Positions 24,741 through 33,271 of a stretch of 64,000 nt of DNA are shown one piece after another. The stretch is from Subtercola frigoramans. Its GTDB lineage: Bacteria; Actinomycetota; Actinomycetes; Actinomycetales; Microbacteriaceae. The stretch is from the NCBI RefSeq assembly GCF_016907385.1, contig NZ_JAFBBU010000001.1:2108001-2172000 (forward strand), read 5' to 3'. Position numbers and translations under genes: made by a program. Every line of letters starts with the position of its first letter. Position 1 is the first letter of the stretch. The notes under the pieces are model-generated. The model made no database searches and was not told the origin of the DNA. It saw only the letters and a list, made by a program, of their open reading frames with translations.

Positions 24741-26450
24741 TCACTTCACCTTGTCTGACGCAATGTCACGAACGGGCGCGTCAGGAGCGTCTTTCGCCGG
24801 CCCGACTCCGACAGGAACACCCGCTTCTGGGTGGTTCAGGTCAAAGGCAGGAGACTCACTTCGGATACGGGGAATCGAGGTGAAGTTGTGCCGAGGCGGC
24901 GGGCAGGACGTCGCCCACTCGAGCGAGCGGCCATAGCCCCACGGGTCGTTCACGGTCACCTTGGGCGACTTGCGTGCGGTGATGTAGACATTCAGGAAGA
25001 ACGGGATCATCGACGAGGCGAGCAGGAAGGCGCCAATCGTTGAGATCTGGTTCATCCAGGTGAAACCGTCGTCGGGTGAATACGTCGCATAGCGCCTCGG
25101 CATGCCGACCACACCGAGCCAGTGCTGGATCAGGAAGGTGGTGTGGAAGCCGATGAACAGGAGCCAGAAGTGCCACTGCCCGAGCTTCTCGTTCAACATC
25201 TTGCCGGTCCACTTCGGCCACCAGAAGTAGAAGCCACTGAACATGGCGAACACAACGGTGCCGAAGACCACGTAGTGGAAGTGGGCAACCACGAAATAGC
25301 TGTCTGAGACGTGGAAGTCCAGCGGGGGTGATGCCAGGATGACACCGGTCAGGCCACCGAACGTGAACGTGATCAGGAACCCGATCGCCCACATCATTGG
25401 CGTCTCGAACGTGACCGAGCCGCGCCACATCGTGCCGACCCAGTTGAAGATCTTCACACCGGTCGGTACCGCGATGAGCATCGTCATCAGCGAGAAGAAC
25501 GGCAGCAGCACAGAACCAGTGACATACATGTGGTGCGCCCACACGGTGACAGACAGAGCAGCAATCGAGATCGTCGCGTAGACGAGTGTCTTGTACCCGA
25601 AGATCGGCTTGCGACTGAACACCGGAAGGACTTCGGAGATGATGCCGAAGAACGGCAGCGCGATGATGTACACCTCAGGATGCCCGAAGAACCAGAAGAG
25701 GTGCTGCCAGAGGAGCACACCGCCGTTGGCCGCGTCGAAGATGTGTCCGTCGAACACCCGGTCCACGCCGAGCCCGGAGAGCGCAGCGGCTAGGGGCGGG
25801 AAGGCCATCAGAACGAGGATCGACGTCACGAGGGTGTTCCACGTGAAGATCGGCATGCGGAACATGGTCATGCCTGGTGCACGCATCGTGATGATCGTGG
25901 TGATGAAGTTCACTCCCCCGAGGATGGTGCCGAACCCGCTCAGGACCAGACCGAAGACCCAGAGATTGCCTCCGGCACCGGGAGTGAACGTCGTATTCGA
26001 CAACGGCGCATAGGCGAACCAACCGAACGAAGCGGCACCCTGTGGGGTGAGGAACCCGGCGACGACGATGGCCGAGCCGAAGGAGTAGAACCAGAAGGCG
26101 AGTGCGTTCAGACGCGGGAAAGCGACGTCGGGTGCCCCGATCTGCAGTGGCATGAGCACGTTGGCGAACCCGGCGAAAAGCGGGGTCGCGAACATGAGCA
26201 GCATGATCGTGCCGTGCATGGTGAAGAGCTGGTTGTACTGGTCTTTCGTGGCCAGCAGCTGCTCACCCGGCTCGAAGAGCTGGGCGCGGATGACGAGAGC
26301 CATCACGCCGCCGAGGCAGAAATAGATGAACGACTCGATCAGGTACATGTACCCGATCGTCTTGTGGTCGGTCGAGGTGATCCACTTGACGAGGATGTTC
26401 CCCTTACGCTGTGCTCCGACAGTCATTCGCGGGGCGGTTAGTGTGCTCAT
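24741..26450 (-). CDS. ctaD: Cytochrome c oxidase subunit I
   Basis: 569 residues. Catalytic subunit with heme a, heme a3 and CuB. Twelve transmembrane helices; seen: [25 protein letters not shown] (heme a His), [18 protein letters not shown] (CuB His and cross-linked Tyr), AHHMYVTG (CuB His pair), [21 protein letters not shown] (heme a and a3 His). Cytosolic tail of about 40 residues, [18 protein letters not shown] onwards. Second gene of ctaCDF, nine bases after ctaC. Confidence 0.98.
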   Translation of the reverse strand: MSTLTAPRMTVGAQRKGNILVKWITSTDHKTIGYMYLIESFIYFCLGGVMALVIRAQLFEPGEQLLATKDQYNQLFTMHGTIMLLMFATPLFAGFANVLMPLQIGAPDVAFPRLNALAFWFYSFGSAIVVAGFLTPQGAASFGWFAYAPLSNTTFTPGAGGNLWVFGLVLSGFGTILGGVNFITTIITMRAPGMTMFRMPIFTWNTLVTSILVLMAFPPLAAALSGLGVDRVFDGHIFDAANGGVLLWQHLFWFFGHPEVYIIALPFFGIISEVLPVFSRKPIFGYKTLVYATISIAALSVTVWAHHMYVTGSVLLPFFSLMTMLIAVPTGVKIFNWVGTMWRGSVTFETPMMWAIGFLITFTFGGLTGVILASPPLDFHVSDSYFVVAHFHYVVFGTVVFAMFSGFYFWWPKWTGKMLNEKLGQWHFWLLFIGFHTTFLIQHWLGVVGMPRRYATYSPDDGFTWMNQISTIGAFLLASSMIPFFLNVYITARKSPKVTVNDPWGYGRSLEWATSCPPPRHNFTSIPRIRSESPAFDLNHPEAGVPVGVGPAKDAPDAPVRDIASDKVK

Positions 26451-26459
26451 CGTCGCCTT

Positions 26460-27365
26460 CTACTTCGAACTTGTTGTTGATGATGCTGCGCTTGCCCCTG
26501 CGGGCTCGATCGGCGATACGACGCCGGGGAGGTTGGAGTTGCGATTGTAGTCGTCTCCGAGTTGACCGACATTGCCCTGTGCAGCGAGTGAAGCCGTGTA
26601 GGCGTCGTAGTCGGCCTGCGAGACTACCTTGACATTGAAGAGCATGTTCGAGTGGTACTCGCCGCACAACTCGGCGCACTTACCGGCGAAGGTGCCGATT
26701 CGCTCAGGCGTGACATACATGTAGTTGACCTTGCCGGGAATCATGTCTTTCTTGTAGAGAAAGTCGATGACCCAGAAGGAGTGGATGACGTCGCGGGAGT
26801 GCAGCTCGATGGTGATCTTCTTGTTGACAGGAAGAACGAGCGTCGGGATCTCGGCTTCGACGAGAGAGCTGTTCGCGTCCGTCGTCTCGGTGTTCGCCTG
26901 GACGCCTGCGCTGAAGACGTTCTGGTTGACGTAGTTGAAGTCCCAGGCCCACTGCTTGCCGTAGACCGAGATGACCTGGTCGGGGCTGGCGTACGGCTGT
27001 TCGATGTCTGCCTGGTCCTTCGCAGTGAAGGCGAAGAAGCCAAGCACGAGGATCAGTGGCACGATCGTGTAGAAGATCTCGATCGGCATGTTGTAACGCA
27101 GCTGGATGGGCAAGCCCGTCTGGCCCTTGCGGCGTCGGAACACCACGACGGCCCAGATCGTGAGGCCCCAGGTGACGATACCTACCGCGAGCAGCACGAG
27201 CCACGAGGTCACCCACAGGCCGGTTACCGCGCTCGTGTTGTTGGTGGTGCCCGGGTCTCCGGGGAGGAAGCCGTTCAGCTGCTGCTGGGAGCACCCGGCA
27301 AGCGCCAGGCCCATGGTCACCATGACGGGGATGGCAATCCATCTAAGACGTCGTTTCGAGCGCAC
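26460..27365 (-). CDS. ctaC: Cytochrome c oxidase subunit II
   Basis: 301 residues. Binds the CuA centre that receives electrons from QcrC. N-terminal lipoprotein signal with lipobox LALAGC, two transmembrane helices (about 45-72 and 88-112), then a cupredoxin domain with HSFWVIDFLYKKDMIPG and the CuA ligand segment GKCAELCGEYHSNMLF (Cys, Glu, Cys, His, Met). No fused cytochrome c domain, which fits use of the diheme QcrC. GTG start six bases after GAAGGG. First gene of ctaCDF. Confidence 0.97.
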   Translation of the reverse strand: MRSKRRLRWIAIPVMVTMGLALAGCSQQQLNGFLPGDPGTTNNTSAVTGLWVTSWLVLLAVGIVTWGLTIWAVVVFRRRKGQTGLPIQLRYNMPIEIFYTIVPLILVLGFFAFTAKDQADIEQPYASPDQVISVYGKQWAWDFNYVNQNVFSAGVQANTETTDANSSLVEAEIPTLVLPVNKKITIELHSRDVIHSFWVIDFLYKKDMIPGKVNYMYVTPERIGTFAGKCAELCGEYHSNMLFNVKVVSQADYDAYTASLAAQGNVGQLGDDYNRNSNLPGVVSPIEPAGASAASSTTSSK

Positions 27366-27378
27366 CTGTAACCCTTCG

Positions 27379-27406
27379 GATGTACTGCTGGCAGATCTTG
27401 TGTCAA
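27379..27406 (-). promoter_or_regulatory. Candidate promoter for ctaCDF
   Basis: On the minus strand TTGACA (27401-27406, perfect -35) is followed after 16 bases by TACATC (27379-27384, weak -10). Predicted transcription start about 7 bases before the GAAGGG ribosome site of ctaC, giving a very short leader. Confidence 0.4.
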
Positions 27407-27507
27407 GTGTATTTGACGTTGCCCAGCCTACTGCGTCGAACGCCCCATCGATGTGTCACGACGCGAGGGCCGCGCCGGGCGCCTTGGAGCAACAAGTACA
27501 GTTAAAG

Positions 27508-27541
27508 GCTGATGAGGCCGCCTTTTGGCGACCTCATCAGC
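27508..27541 (-). terminator. Hairpin terminator after erpA
   Basis: Stem GCTGATGAGG / CCTCATCAGC (10 pairs) with an inner CGCC-TTTT-GGCG helix, 34 bases past the erpA stop. On the minus strand it is followed by CTTTAACTG. The other side shows no long T-run, so it mainly serves erpA. Confidence 0.75.
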
Positions 27542-27574
27542 ACAGGTGAAGGGTTTCTACCCTCGGTAGAATTT

Positions 27575-27949
27575 TTAGTGGAACGAGTCACCACAGGCGC
27601 AACTGCCGCCTGCATTGGGGTTGTCGATCGTGAAGCCCTGCTTCTGGATGGTGTCTTCGAAGTCGATGGTTGCGCCGTCGAGGTACGGAACGCTCATCTT
27701 GTCGACGATGACCTCGACGCCGTCGTAGTCGACGACACCGTCGCCGTCGAGCTGTCGCTCATCGAAGTAGAGCTGGTAGATCAGGCCCGAGCATCCACCA
27801 GGCTGGACAGCCACGCGCAGACGAAGGTCGTCGCGACCCTCCTGGCCGAGCAGGCTCTTGACCTTGGCAGCAGCCTGGTCGGTCAGACCCACTTTGTGCG
27901 CTGGGGCGGCGATGACCTCAGCCGGGGCGAGAACAGTTGTGTCGCTCAT
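27575..27949 (-). CDS. erpA: Iron-sulfur cluster insertion protein ErpA (HesB/IscA family)
   Basis: 124 residues. A-type carrier that hands Fe-S clusters to target enzymes. Seen: VGLTDQAAAKVKSLLGQE, LRLRVAVQPGGCSGLIYQLYFD (first Cys), and the C-terminal GGSCACGDSFH with the CxC pair; all three ligand cysteines are present. ATG with a clear AAGGAG five bases upstream. A TAGAAT -10-like box lies about 50 bases upstream (27998-28003). Monocistronic, ending in a hairpin terminator; proximity to ctaC fits a supply role for respiratory Fe-S proteins, but that is inference. Confidence 0.95.
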   Translation of the reverse strand: MSDTTVLAPAEVIAAPAHKVGLTDQAAAKVKSLLGQEGRDDLRLRVAVQPGGCSGLIYQLYFDERQLDGDGVVDYDGVEVIVDKMSVPYLDGATIDFEDTIQKQGFTIDNPNAGGSCACGDSFH

Positions 27950-28118
27950 TGCAACTCCTTAAGGCTAGACGAACCGCAAACAGAAAACCTATGACAGATT
28001 CTAAACCGAGAACCTGAGCGAACCCGCTTTCATTCCCGCATTGGCCCTTCGGCTTCTCATGACACCACCGATTGCAGCGAAGTGGTTGTCCTTCACACGA
28101 TGACGGATGCCCGGCAGA

Positions 28119-29555
28119 TCACCCGCGTTCGCTGAGCGGCGACTCCGCCAGCCGTGCCAGCAACAGCGCCTCGGTGAGGATCGCCCGTCGGAAGACCCCC
28201 AGGTGCAGGGATTCATTGGGGCTGTGCGCACGCGTTCCAGGGTCTTCGACGCCCGTCACCAATATCTGCGCGTCGGGAAAGACGCGAACCAGATCGGCGA
28301 TGAACGGGATGGATCCGCCGACACCGGTCTCGACGGCCGGCACTCCCCAGCCATCGGCCATCGCCCGCTTCGCCTCGGCAACGGCCCACCCTGTGGTGTC
28401 GACCAGGAAGGGCTGGCCGGTATCAATATCGCTGATGTCGACGTGGGCACCGAAGGGCACGTGGGTTCGAAGGTGTGCCTCAAGCGCGGTCAGTGCGGAA
28501 CGGGCATCCTGACCGGGAGCGATGCGGGCGCTCAGCCGAACAGAGACCTTGGGCAGAAGGGTGTTCGAGGCGTTGGCCACGCTGGGCGCATCGATGCCCG
28601 TCACGGTGATGGCGGGCTTTGCCCAGAGCCGGGCGAGAATCGGGCCGGTTCCGATGGGGGTCACGCCGTCGAGCAGTCCGGCATCGGCACGAAAACCGGC
28701 TTCGGCGATGTCGGGCGTCGGCTGCCCCGACGAGGTGAGCCCGTCGACAGCGACACTGCCGTCATCGTCGTGGAGCGTGGCGAGCAGGCGCACCATCGCG
28801 AGCATCGCATCGGGGGCCGCGCCTCCGAACATGCCGGAATGCGAAGCGTGCGCGAGGGTGGAGACGGTGAGCTTGAAGGTGACGTTGCCGCGCAGGCTCA
28901 CGGTGAGGGCTGGCGTGTCGACGTTCCAGTTGTCGGAGTCGGCGACGATGATGACGTCGGCAGTGAGCGCCTCGCGATTCGCCTCGAGAAAATTGGCGAA
29001 CGAGCGAGAACCGAACTCCTCCTCCCCCTCGATGAAGGCGACCAGTCCGAGCTCGAGCTCGTCGCCATAGACCTCCGCCAGCGCGCGCACCGCGGCGACG
29101 TGAGAGAGCACGCCAGCCTTGTCGTCGGCCGACCCGCGCCCGTACAGTCGGTCGCCGCGAACGGTCGGCTCGAAGGGCGGCGAATCCCAGTCCGCGTCGT
29201 CACCGGGCGGCTGAACGTCGTGGTGGGCGTAGAGCAGTACCGTCGGCCTGCCGTTGCGGGCCGCGCGCGTGGCGAGAACGGCCGGCTGGCCGCTTTCACC
29301 GGAGTCCGTCAGCGCAGTCGAGACGGTCACCCGCTCGAACATGCCCGTGCCGTCGAACAGGGCGGCAACGGCCTCGGCACTCGCACGCACGTGGCCAGGG
29401 TCGAACGCGTCCCACGAGACGGAAGGAATGCGGATGAGGTCGGTGAGGTCGGCCACTGTCGTCGGCAATGCCGCCGCGACAGACGAACGGATGCCCGCCT
29501 CGCGTCGCTCCATCGCCTGAGAGTTCCGGTCTGACGTGCTCTGTTGCTCGCTCAT
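28119..29555 (-). CDS. M20 family dipeptidase / metallopeptidase
   Basis: 478 residues. Di-zinc exopeptidase fold; relatives hydrolyse dipeptides such as X-His. Metal-binding segments are intact: LLYAHHDVQPPG (His, Asp), GRGSADDKAGVLSH (bridging Asp), VAFIEGEEEFGS (general base Glu and ligand Glu), IIVADSDNWN (Asp), and a late His in GTRAHSPNESLHLG. The dimerisation domain sits in the middle (about 215-370). The start is the ATG seven bases after a TAAGAT box with no ribosome site, suggesting leaderless translation. Divergent from the DUF3043 gene. Exact substrate unknown. Confidence 0.9.
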   Translation of the reverse strand: MSEQQSTSDRNSQAMERREAGIRSSVAAALPTTVADLTDLIRIPSVSWDAFDPGHVRASAEAVAALFDGTGMFERVTVSTALTDSGESGQPAVLATRAARNGRPTVLLYAHHDVQPPGDDADWDSPPFEPTVRGDRLYGRGSADDKAGVLSHVAAVRALAEVYGDELELGLVAFIEGEEEFGSRSFANFLEANREALTADVIIVADSDNWNVDTPALTVSLRGNVTFKLTVSTLAHASHSGMFGGAAPDAMLAMVRLLATLHDDDGSVAVDGLTSSGQPTPDIAEAGFRADAGLLDGVTPIGTGPILARLWAKPAITVTGIDAPSVANASNTLLPKVSVRLSARIAPGQDARSALTALEAHLRTHVPFGAHVDISDIDTGQPFLVDTTGWAVAEAKRAMADGWGVPAVETGVGGSIPFIADLVRVFPDAQILVTGVEDPGTRAHSPNESLHLGVFRRAILTEALLLARLAESPLSERG

Positions 29556-29562
29556 ACGGGTA

Positions 29563-29568
29563 ATCTTA
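29563..29568 (-). promoter_or_regulatory. -10 element of a probable leaderless promoter for the dipeptidase
   Basis: TAAGAT on the minus strand, seven bases before the ATG, with no Shine-Dalgarno between. No convincing -35. Confidence 0.4.
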
Positions 29569-29614
29569 AGGGGCAGGTTGTCTCTTTCAGCCCGCGGAGC
29601 TCAAGGACTGAACT

Positions 29615-30181
29615 GTGGCCAAGCGAGAAACACCAGCCGAAGTGATCGAGGTTGCAGACGAGTCTGCGGCGAACACCAAGGGTCACGCGACCCCCACCCG
29701 CAAGGAGCAGGAGGCGGCGCGCAAGCGTCCGCTCGTTCCGAGCGACCGCAAAGAGGCGGCGCGCTCCGCGAAGACCCAGACCCAGGCGGCCCGCGAACGC
29801 GCCCGCATCGGCATGGCAGCTGGCGAGGAGAAATACCTCCTGGCCCGCGACAAGGGCCCGCAGCGTCGCTACGTACGCGACTATGTCGACGCCCGCTTCA
29901 GCATCGGCGAGGTCATCATCCCGGTCATGTTCGGTGTCATCCTGCTTACGCTTGTGCCGAACCAGAGCATCCAGACGTACCTCATGCTCGTTCTCTACGG
30001 GTTTGTGGTCATTGTCATCGTCGACCTTTACATCATGGGCACGAAGATCAACAATCGGCTCAAAGCTAAATACGGAACGCTTGAGCGCGGCCTTCGCTGG
30101 TACGGCGCGATGCGTGCCCTGCAGCTTCGCCCCATGCGCCTGCCGAAACCCCAGGGCAAGCGCGGCCACTTCCCCAGCTGA
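29615..30181 (+). CDS. DUF3043 membrane protein
   Basis: 188 residues of an actinobacteria-specific family without known function. A long charged, Ala/Arg/Lys-rich N-terminal region (about 95 residues, e.g. KEAARSAKTQTQAARERARIG), the conserved YLLARDKGPQRRYVRDYVDARFSIGE, two transmembrane helices (about 102-122 and 125-147), and a basic C-terminal tail. GTG start; no strong ribosome site. Faces pyrD with a degenerate tandem repeat between. Confidence 0.88.
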   Translation: MAKRETPAEVIEVADESAANTKGHATPTRKEQEAARKRPLVPSDRKEAARSAKTQTQAARERARIGMAAGEEKYLLARDKGPQRRYVRDYVDARFSIGEVIIPVMFGVILLTLVPNQSIQTYLMLVLYGFVVIVIVDLYIMGTKINNRLKAKYGTLERGLRWYGAMRALQLRPMRLPKPQGKRGHFPS

Positions 30182-30206
30182 AGTAGCTGAAAAGTTCCAC
30201 ACAGCG

Positions 30207-30300
30207 CGGCTTTACCGCGGCCGACTCTCCTGCGCCCGGCCTTTATGCGGCCGGCTCCCCTGAGCCCGGCCCCCCGCGATCGTCTCTAAAGTGCCCGGCT
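30207..30300. repeat. Degenerate 30-bp tandem repeat between convergent DUF3043 gene and pyrD
   Basis: Units begin CGGC at 30207, 30237 and 30267, with a trace of a fourth at 30296. The first two differ at about 7 of 30 positions; the third is more decayed. Units 1 and 2 form small hairpins (CGCGG-CTTTA-CCGCG; CCGGCC-TTTATGC-GGCCGG). Probably serves as a bidirectional termination region. Confidence 0.6.
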
Positions 30301-31353
30301 CTATCGTGCTCGCGGCGCGCCCTGGCGCCAGCCGATTCGCAGGAGCCCACGGTTGATCTCGCGCGCCCAGAACGGGCCTCGGTACAGGAAGGCCGTGTAC
30401 CCCTGCACCAGGGTGGCGCCTGCCGCCAGACGCTCGACGACGTCGGATGCCGTCTCGACCCCGCCCACAGAGATCACGCACAGCTCCGCGGGAACCACCG
30501 CACGAACGAGTTTCAGAACCTCGAGCGCACGCGCCGCAACCGGTGGGCCGGACAGTCCGCCCGCCCCAGCCGCCTCGACGATCGACGGGTCGGTCTGCAG
30601 CCCGTCTCGCGAGATGGTCGTATTGGTCGCGATTATTCCGTCGAGTCCCAGCGAAACGGCGAGCTCCGAAATGCGGCGCACCTCGTCGTCACTCAGGTCG
30701 GGGGCGATCTTCACCAGCAGAGGCACCGAGCCGGCCTCTTCACGCACGGCGGCCAGCAGTGGCGCGAGTTTGTCGAGCTCCTGCAACCCTCTGAGTCCCG
30801 GCGTGTTGGGTGAACTCACGTTCACCACGAGATAGTCGGCAACGGGCGCGAGGGCCCTGGCGCTTGACCGGTAGTCGTCGATGGCATCGGCGACGTCGAC
30901 CACACGGCTCTTGCCGATGTTGATCCCGACGATCGGTCGCCATGGTGCGCTGGTCGTCTGGGCAATGCGAAGGGCCGCGGATGCTGCTCCCCCGTTGTTG
31001 AACCCCATGCGGTTGATCACTGCCCGGTCGGGAACCAGCCTGAACAGGCGCGGTTTCTCATTGCCGGGCTGGGCCTTCGCAGTCAGGGTGCCGACCTCCA
31101 CGTGGCCGAAACCCAGGAGACCGAGGCCCACGATCGCCCTGCCGTCTTTGTCGAACCCGGCTGCGACACCGAACGGAGACTCGAACTCGAGCCCGAGCGC
31201 GCGAACAGCGAGCGAGGCATCCGGAGCTGTGTAGCGACGCACGAGCGACGCGAAACCCGATCGGGGAATCGACCTGATGACGTCGAACGCCAGGTGATGG
31301 GCGCGTTCAGGGTCGAGCCGCGACAACACGTGGCGAAAGAAGAAGTCGTACAC
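30301..31353 (-). CDS. pyrD: Dihydroorotate dehydrogenase (quinone), class 2
   Basis: 350 residues. Oxidises dihydroorotate to orotate in pyrimidine synthesis, passing electrons to menaquinone at the membrane. Class-2 marks: an N-terminal membrane-associating helix (VYDFFFRHVLSRLDPERAHHLAF), VEVGTLTAKAQPGNEKPRLFRL, NRMGFNNGGA, the catalytic Ser in VNVSSPNTPGLR, FMN-binding GIIATNTT and VISVGGVET. Two adjoining starts exist, TTG then GTG; I take the GTG. It begins 12 bases after the nrdR stop, on the same strand. Confidence 0.96.
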   Translation of the reverse strand: MYDFFFRHVLSRLDPERAHHLAFDVIRSIPRSGFASLVRRYTAPDASLAVRALGLEFESPFGVAAGFDKDGRAIVGLGLLGFGHVEVGTLTAKAQPGNEKPRLFRLVPDRAVINRMGFNNGGAASAALRIAQTTSAPWRPIVGINIGKSRVVDVADAIDDYRSSARALAPVADYLVVNVSSPNTPGLRGLQELDKLAPLLAAVREEAGSVPLLVKIAPDLSDDEVRRISELAVSLGLDGIIATNTTISRDGLQTDPSIVEAAGAGGLSGPPVAARALEVLKLVRAVVPAELCVISVGGVETASDVVERLAAGATLVQGYTAFLYRGPFWAREINRGLLRIGWRQGAPRAR

Positions 31354-31365
31354 CAAACCGCAGCT

Positions 31366-31839
31366 CTACTCGGCCGGCGCGGCAGGAGCCGAGGAGTGTT
31401 CGACGCGCAACAGCGTGATCGCGGCTTCAAAGTCTTCGAGTGAATCGAATGCCTGGTAGACGCTCGCGAACCGCAGGTAGGCGACCTCGTCGAGCTCACG
31501 GAGCGGTTGCAGGATGGCGAGGCCGATGTCGTTCGCCTCGACCTGGGCTGCACCCGTAGAGCGAACAGCCTCTTCGACCCGCTGCGCCAGCACGGCCAGG
31601 TCGGAGTCTGTCACGGGCCGACCCTGGCACGCCTTGCGAACACCGTTCATGATCTTCTCGCGACTGAACGGCACGACGACACCACTGCGCTTGATCACGC
31701 TGAGACTCGCCGTCTCTGTCGTGCTGAAACGCCGCCCGCAGTCGGGGCACTGTCGTCGCCGCCTGATCGCCACGCCGTCGTCGGTGGTACGCGAATCGAC
31801 GACGCGCGAATCGGGGTAACGGCAATACGGGCAATACAT
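31366..31839 (-). CDS. nrdR: Transcriptional repressor NrdR
   Basis: 157 residues. Zinc-finger/ATP-cone repressor of ribonucleotide reductase genes. Seen: N-terminal zinc ribbon [17 protein letters not shown]...QCPDCGRRF (CxxC pairs), then the ATP-cone [24 protein letters not shown], and [16 protein letters not shown]. Length is standard. No nrd genes are in the window. A TAAACT box formed by the hisD stop region lies nine bases before its ATG, so it may have its own promoter with almost no leader. Confidence 0.96.
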   Translation of the reverse strand: MYCPYCRYPDSRVVDSRTTDDGVAIRRRRQCPDCGRRFSTTETASLSVIKRSGVVVPFSREKIMNGVRKACQGRPVTDSDLAVLAQRVEEAVRSTGAAQVEANDIGLAILQPLRELDEVAYLRFASVYQAFDSLEDFEAAITLLRVEHSSAPAAPAE

Positions 31840-31851
31840 GGTGCGGCCAGT

Positions 31852-33159
31852 TTAGCGGGGAAAGCGGGCTGCGACGGCCTCGGCGTGTGCCGGCAGGTTC
31901 TCTGAGGTTGCCAGGGCGTGGATGTTCTGGCTCACGGCCTCGAGTGCGTCCCGGTCATACCGGATGACCTGCTGGGGCTTCAGGAAGGTGTAGGCCCCGA
32001 GCCCCGAGGAGAAGCGCGATTGGCCGCCCGTCGGCAACACGTGGTTCGACCCCGCGAGGTAGTCGCCGAGGCTAACCGGCGCGTAGGCACCGATGAAGAT
32101 GGCCCCGGCCGAGTGGATGCCCGCCAGCACGGCATCGGAATCCGCGACCTGGATCTCCAGGTGCTCTGGCCCGTAGGCGTCGCTGAAGCGGGCGGCGGCG
32201 GCCAGGTCGTCCACCAGCACGATCGCCGACTGCTGCCCACGCAGAGCGACCAGTACCCGCTCGGAGTGGAGCGTCGAGTTCGCGCAACCTTCAAGTTCAA
32301 GTCGAACTTCATCTGCGAATGCTGGTGAGTTCGTCACCAGCACCGCAGCGGCCAGTTCGTCGTGCTCGGCCTGGCTCACCAGGTCGGCCGCAACGTATCT
32401 CGCGTTCGCCGTCTCGTCGGCGATGATGAGAATCTCGGTCGGTCCGGCCTCGGAGTCGATCCCCGTGCGCCCGCGAACGAGGCGTTTTGCCGCGGCAACG
32501 TAGACGTTGCCCGGCCCCGTGATGATCTGCACGGGTTCGAGCCCGATGTCGGAGACCCCGTAGGCAAGGGCTCCGATTGCGCCGGCCCCGCCCATTGCGT
32601 AGACCTCGGTGATACCCAGCAGGCCGGCAGCGCCGAGAATCGTGGGGTGCACCCGGCCGCCGAACTCCACCTGGGGCGGCGAGGCCAGAGCGATCGATTC
32701 CACGCCTGCGGCCTGCGCTGGAACAACGTTCATCACCACGCTCGACGGATAGACGGCCTTGCCGCCCGGCACGTAGAGCCCGACCCGGTCGACGGGCTGC
32801 CAGCGCTGCTCGACCACAGCTCCGTCGCCCAGGACTGTGCTCTGGGCCGGCGGGATCTGTGCCGCAGTCGCCGAGCGAACACGATCGATCGCCTCTTCGA
32901 GAGCAGCTCGAACGTCGGCATCGAGCGTGGCAACGGCATCGTCGATATCGCTCTGCGGAACCCGGATGCTGGCGGCTTCTGCCCCATCGAACCGAACGGC
33001 CTGCGCACGCAGGGCCGCGGCCCCACGCTCGCGCACATCATCGATGAGCGCCTCTGCGGCCCCTTGGGCGACGGAGACATCTGTCACCGCCCGCGGTACG
33101 AGGTCGAGGAATTCGGCACGGCTCGGGGTCAGTCCCCGTAAGTCAATCGTCTGGATCAT
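31852..33159 (-). CDS. hisD: Histidinol dehydrogenase
   Basis: 435 residues. Zinc- and NAD-dependent last step of histidine synthesis (histidinol to histidine). Seen: GLYVPGGKAVYPSSVVMNVVPAQAAGV, TGPGNVYVAAAKRLVRG, SEAGPTEILIIADE, zinc-site DLVSQAEHDELAA, catalytic GPEHLEIQV (Glu-His), and GSNHVLPTGG. Other his genes are not adjacent in the visible window. A dispersed hairpin repeat lies between dnaE and this gene. Confidence 0.97.
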   Translation of the reverse strand: MIQTIDLRGLTPSRAEFLDLVPRAVTDVSVAQGAAEALIDDVRERGAAALRAQAVRFDGAEAASIRVPQSDIDDAVATLDADVRAALEEAIDRVRSATAAQIPPAQSTVLGDGAVVEQRWQPVDRVGLYVPGGKAVYPSSVVMNVVPAQAAGVESIALASPPQVEFGGRVHPTILGAAGLLGITEVYAMGGAGAIGALAYGVSDIGLEPVQIITGPGNVYVAAAKRLVRGRTGIDSEAGPTEILIIADETANARYVAADLVSQAEHDELAAAVLVTNSPAFADEVRLELEGCANSTLHSERVLVALRGQQSAIVLVDDLAAAARFSDAYGPEHLEIQVADSDAVLAGIHSAGAIFIGAYAPVSLGDYLAGSNHVLPTGGQSRFSSGLGAYTFLKPQQVIRYDRDALEAVSQNIHALATSENLPAHAEAVAARFPR

Positions 33160-33176
33160 GGCTCACCCAGCCTACG

Positions 33177-33263
33177 GGTTTCGATGCGTCACCATGCGAC
33201 TACTCAACCAGCGAATCACCCGCCGCAGGTTGAGTAGCCCACGCAGTGGTGCGTATCGAAACC
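33177..33263. repeat. Dispersed intergenic hairpin repeat, copy 2
   Basis: Opens GGTTTCGATGCG, then CTACTCAACCAGCG, and closes with GGTTGAGTAGC and GCGTATCGAAACC; a large imperfect hairpin filling the gap between the dnaE stop and the hisD start. Same family as the copies near 9.3, 57.0 and 61.4 kb. Confidence 0.85.
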
Positions 33264-33271
33264 CCCTGAGC

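Noticed and set aside
28107..29534. 475-codon plus-strand frame opposite the dipeptidase
   Set aside because: Mirrors the dipeptidase gene almost exactly; no ribosome site or domain.
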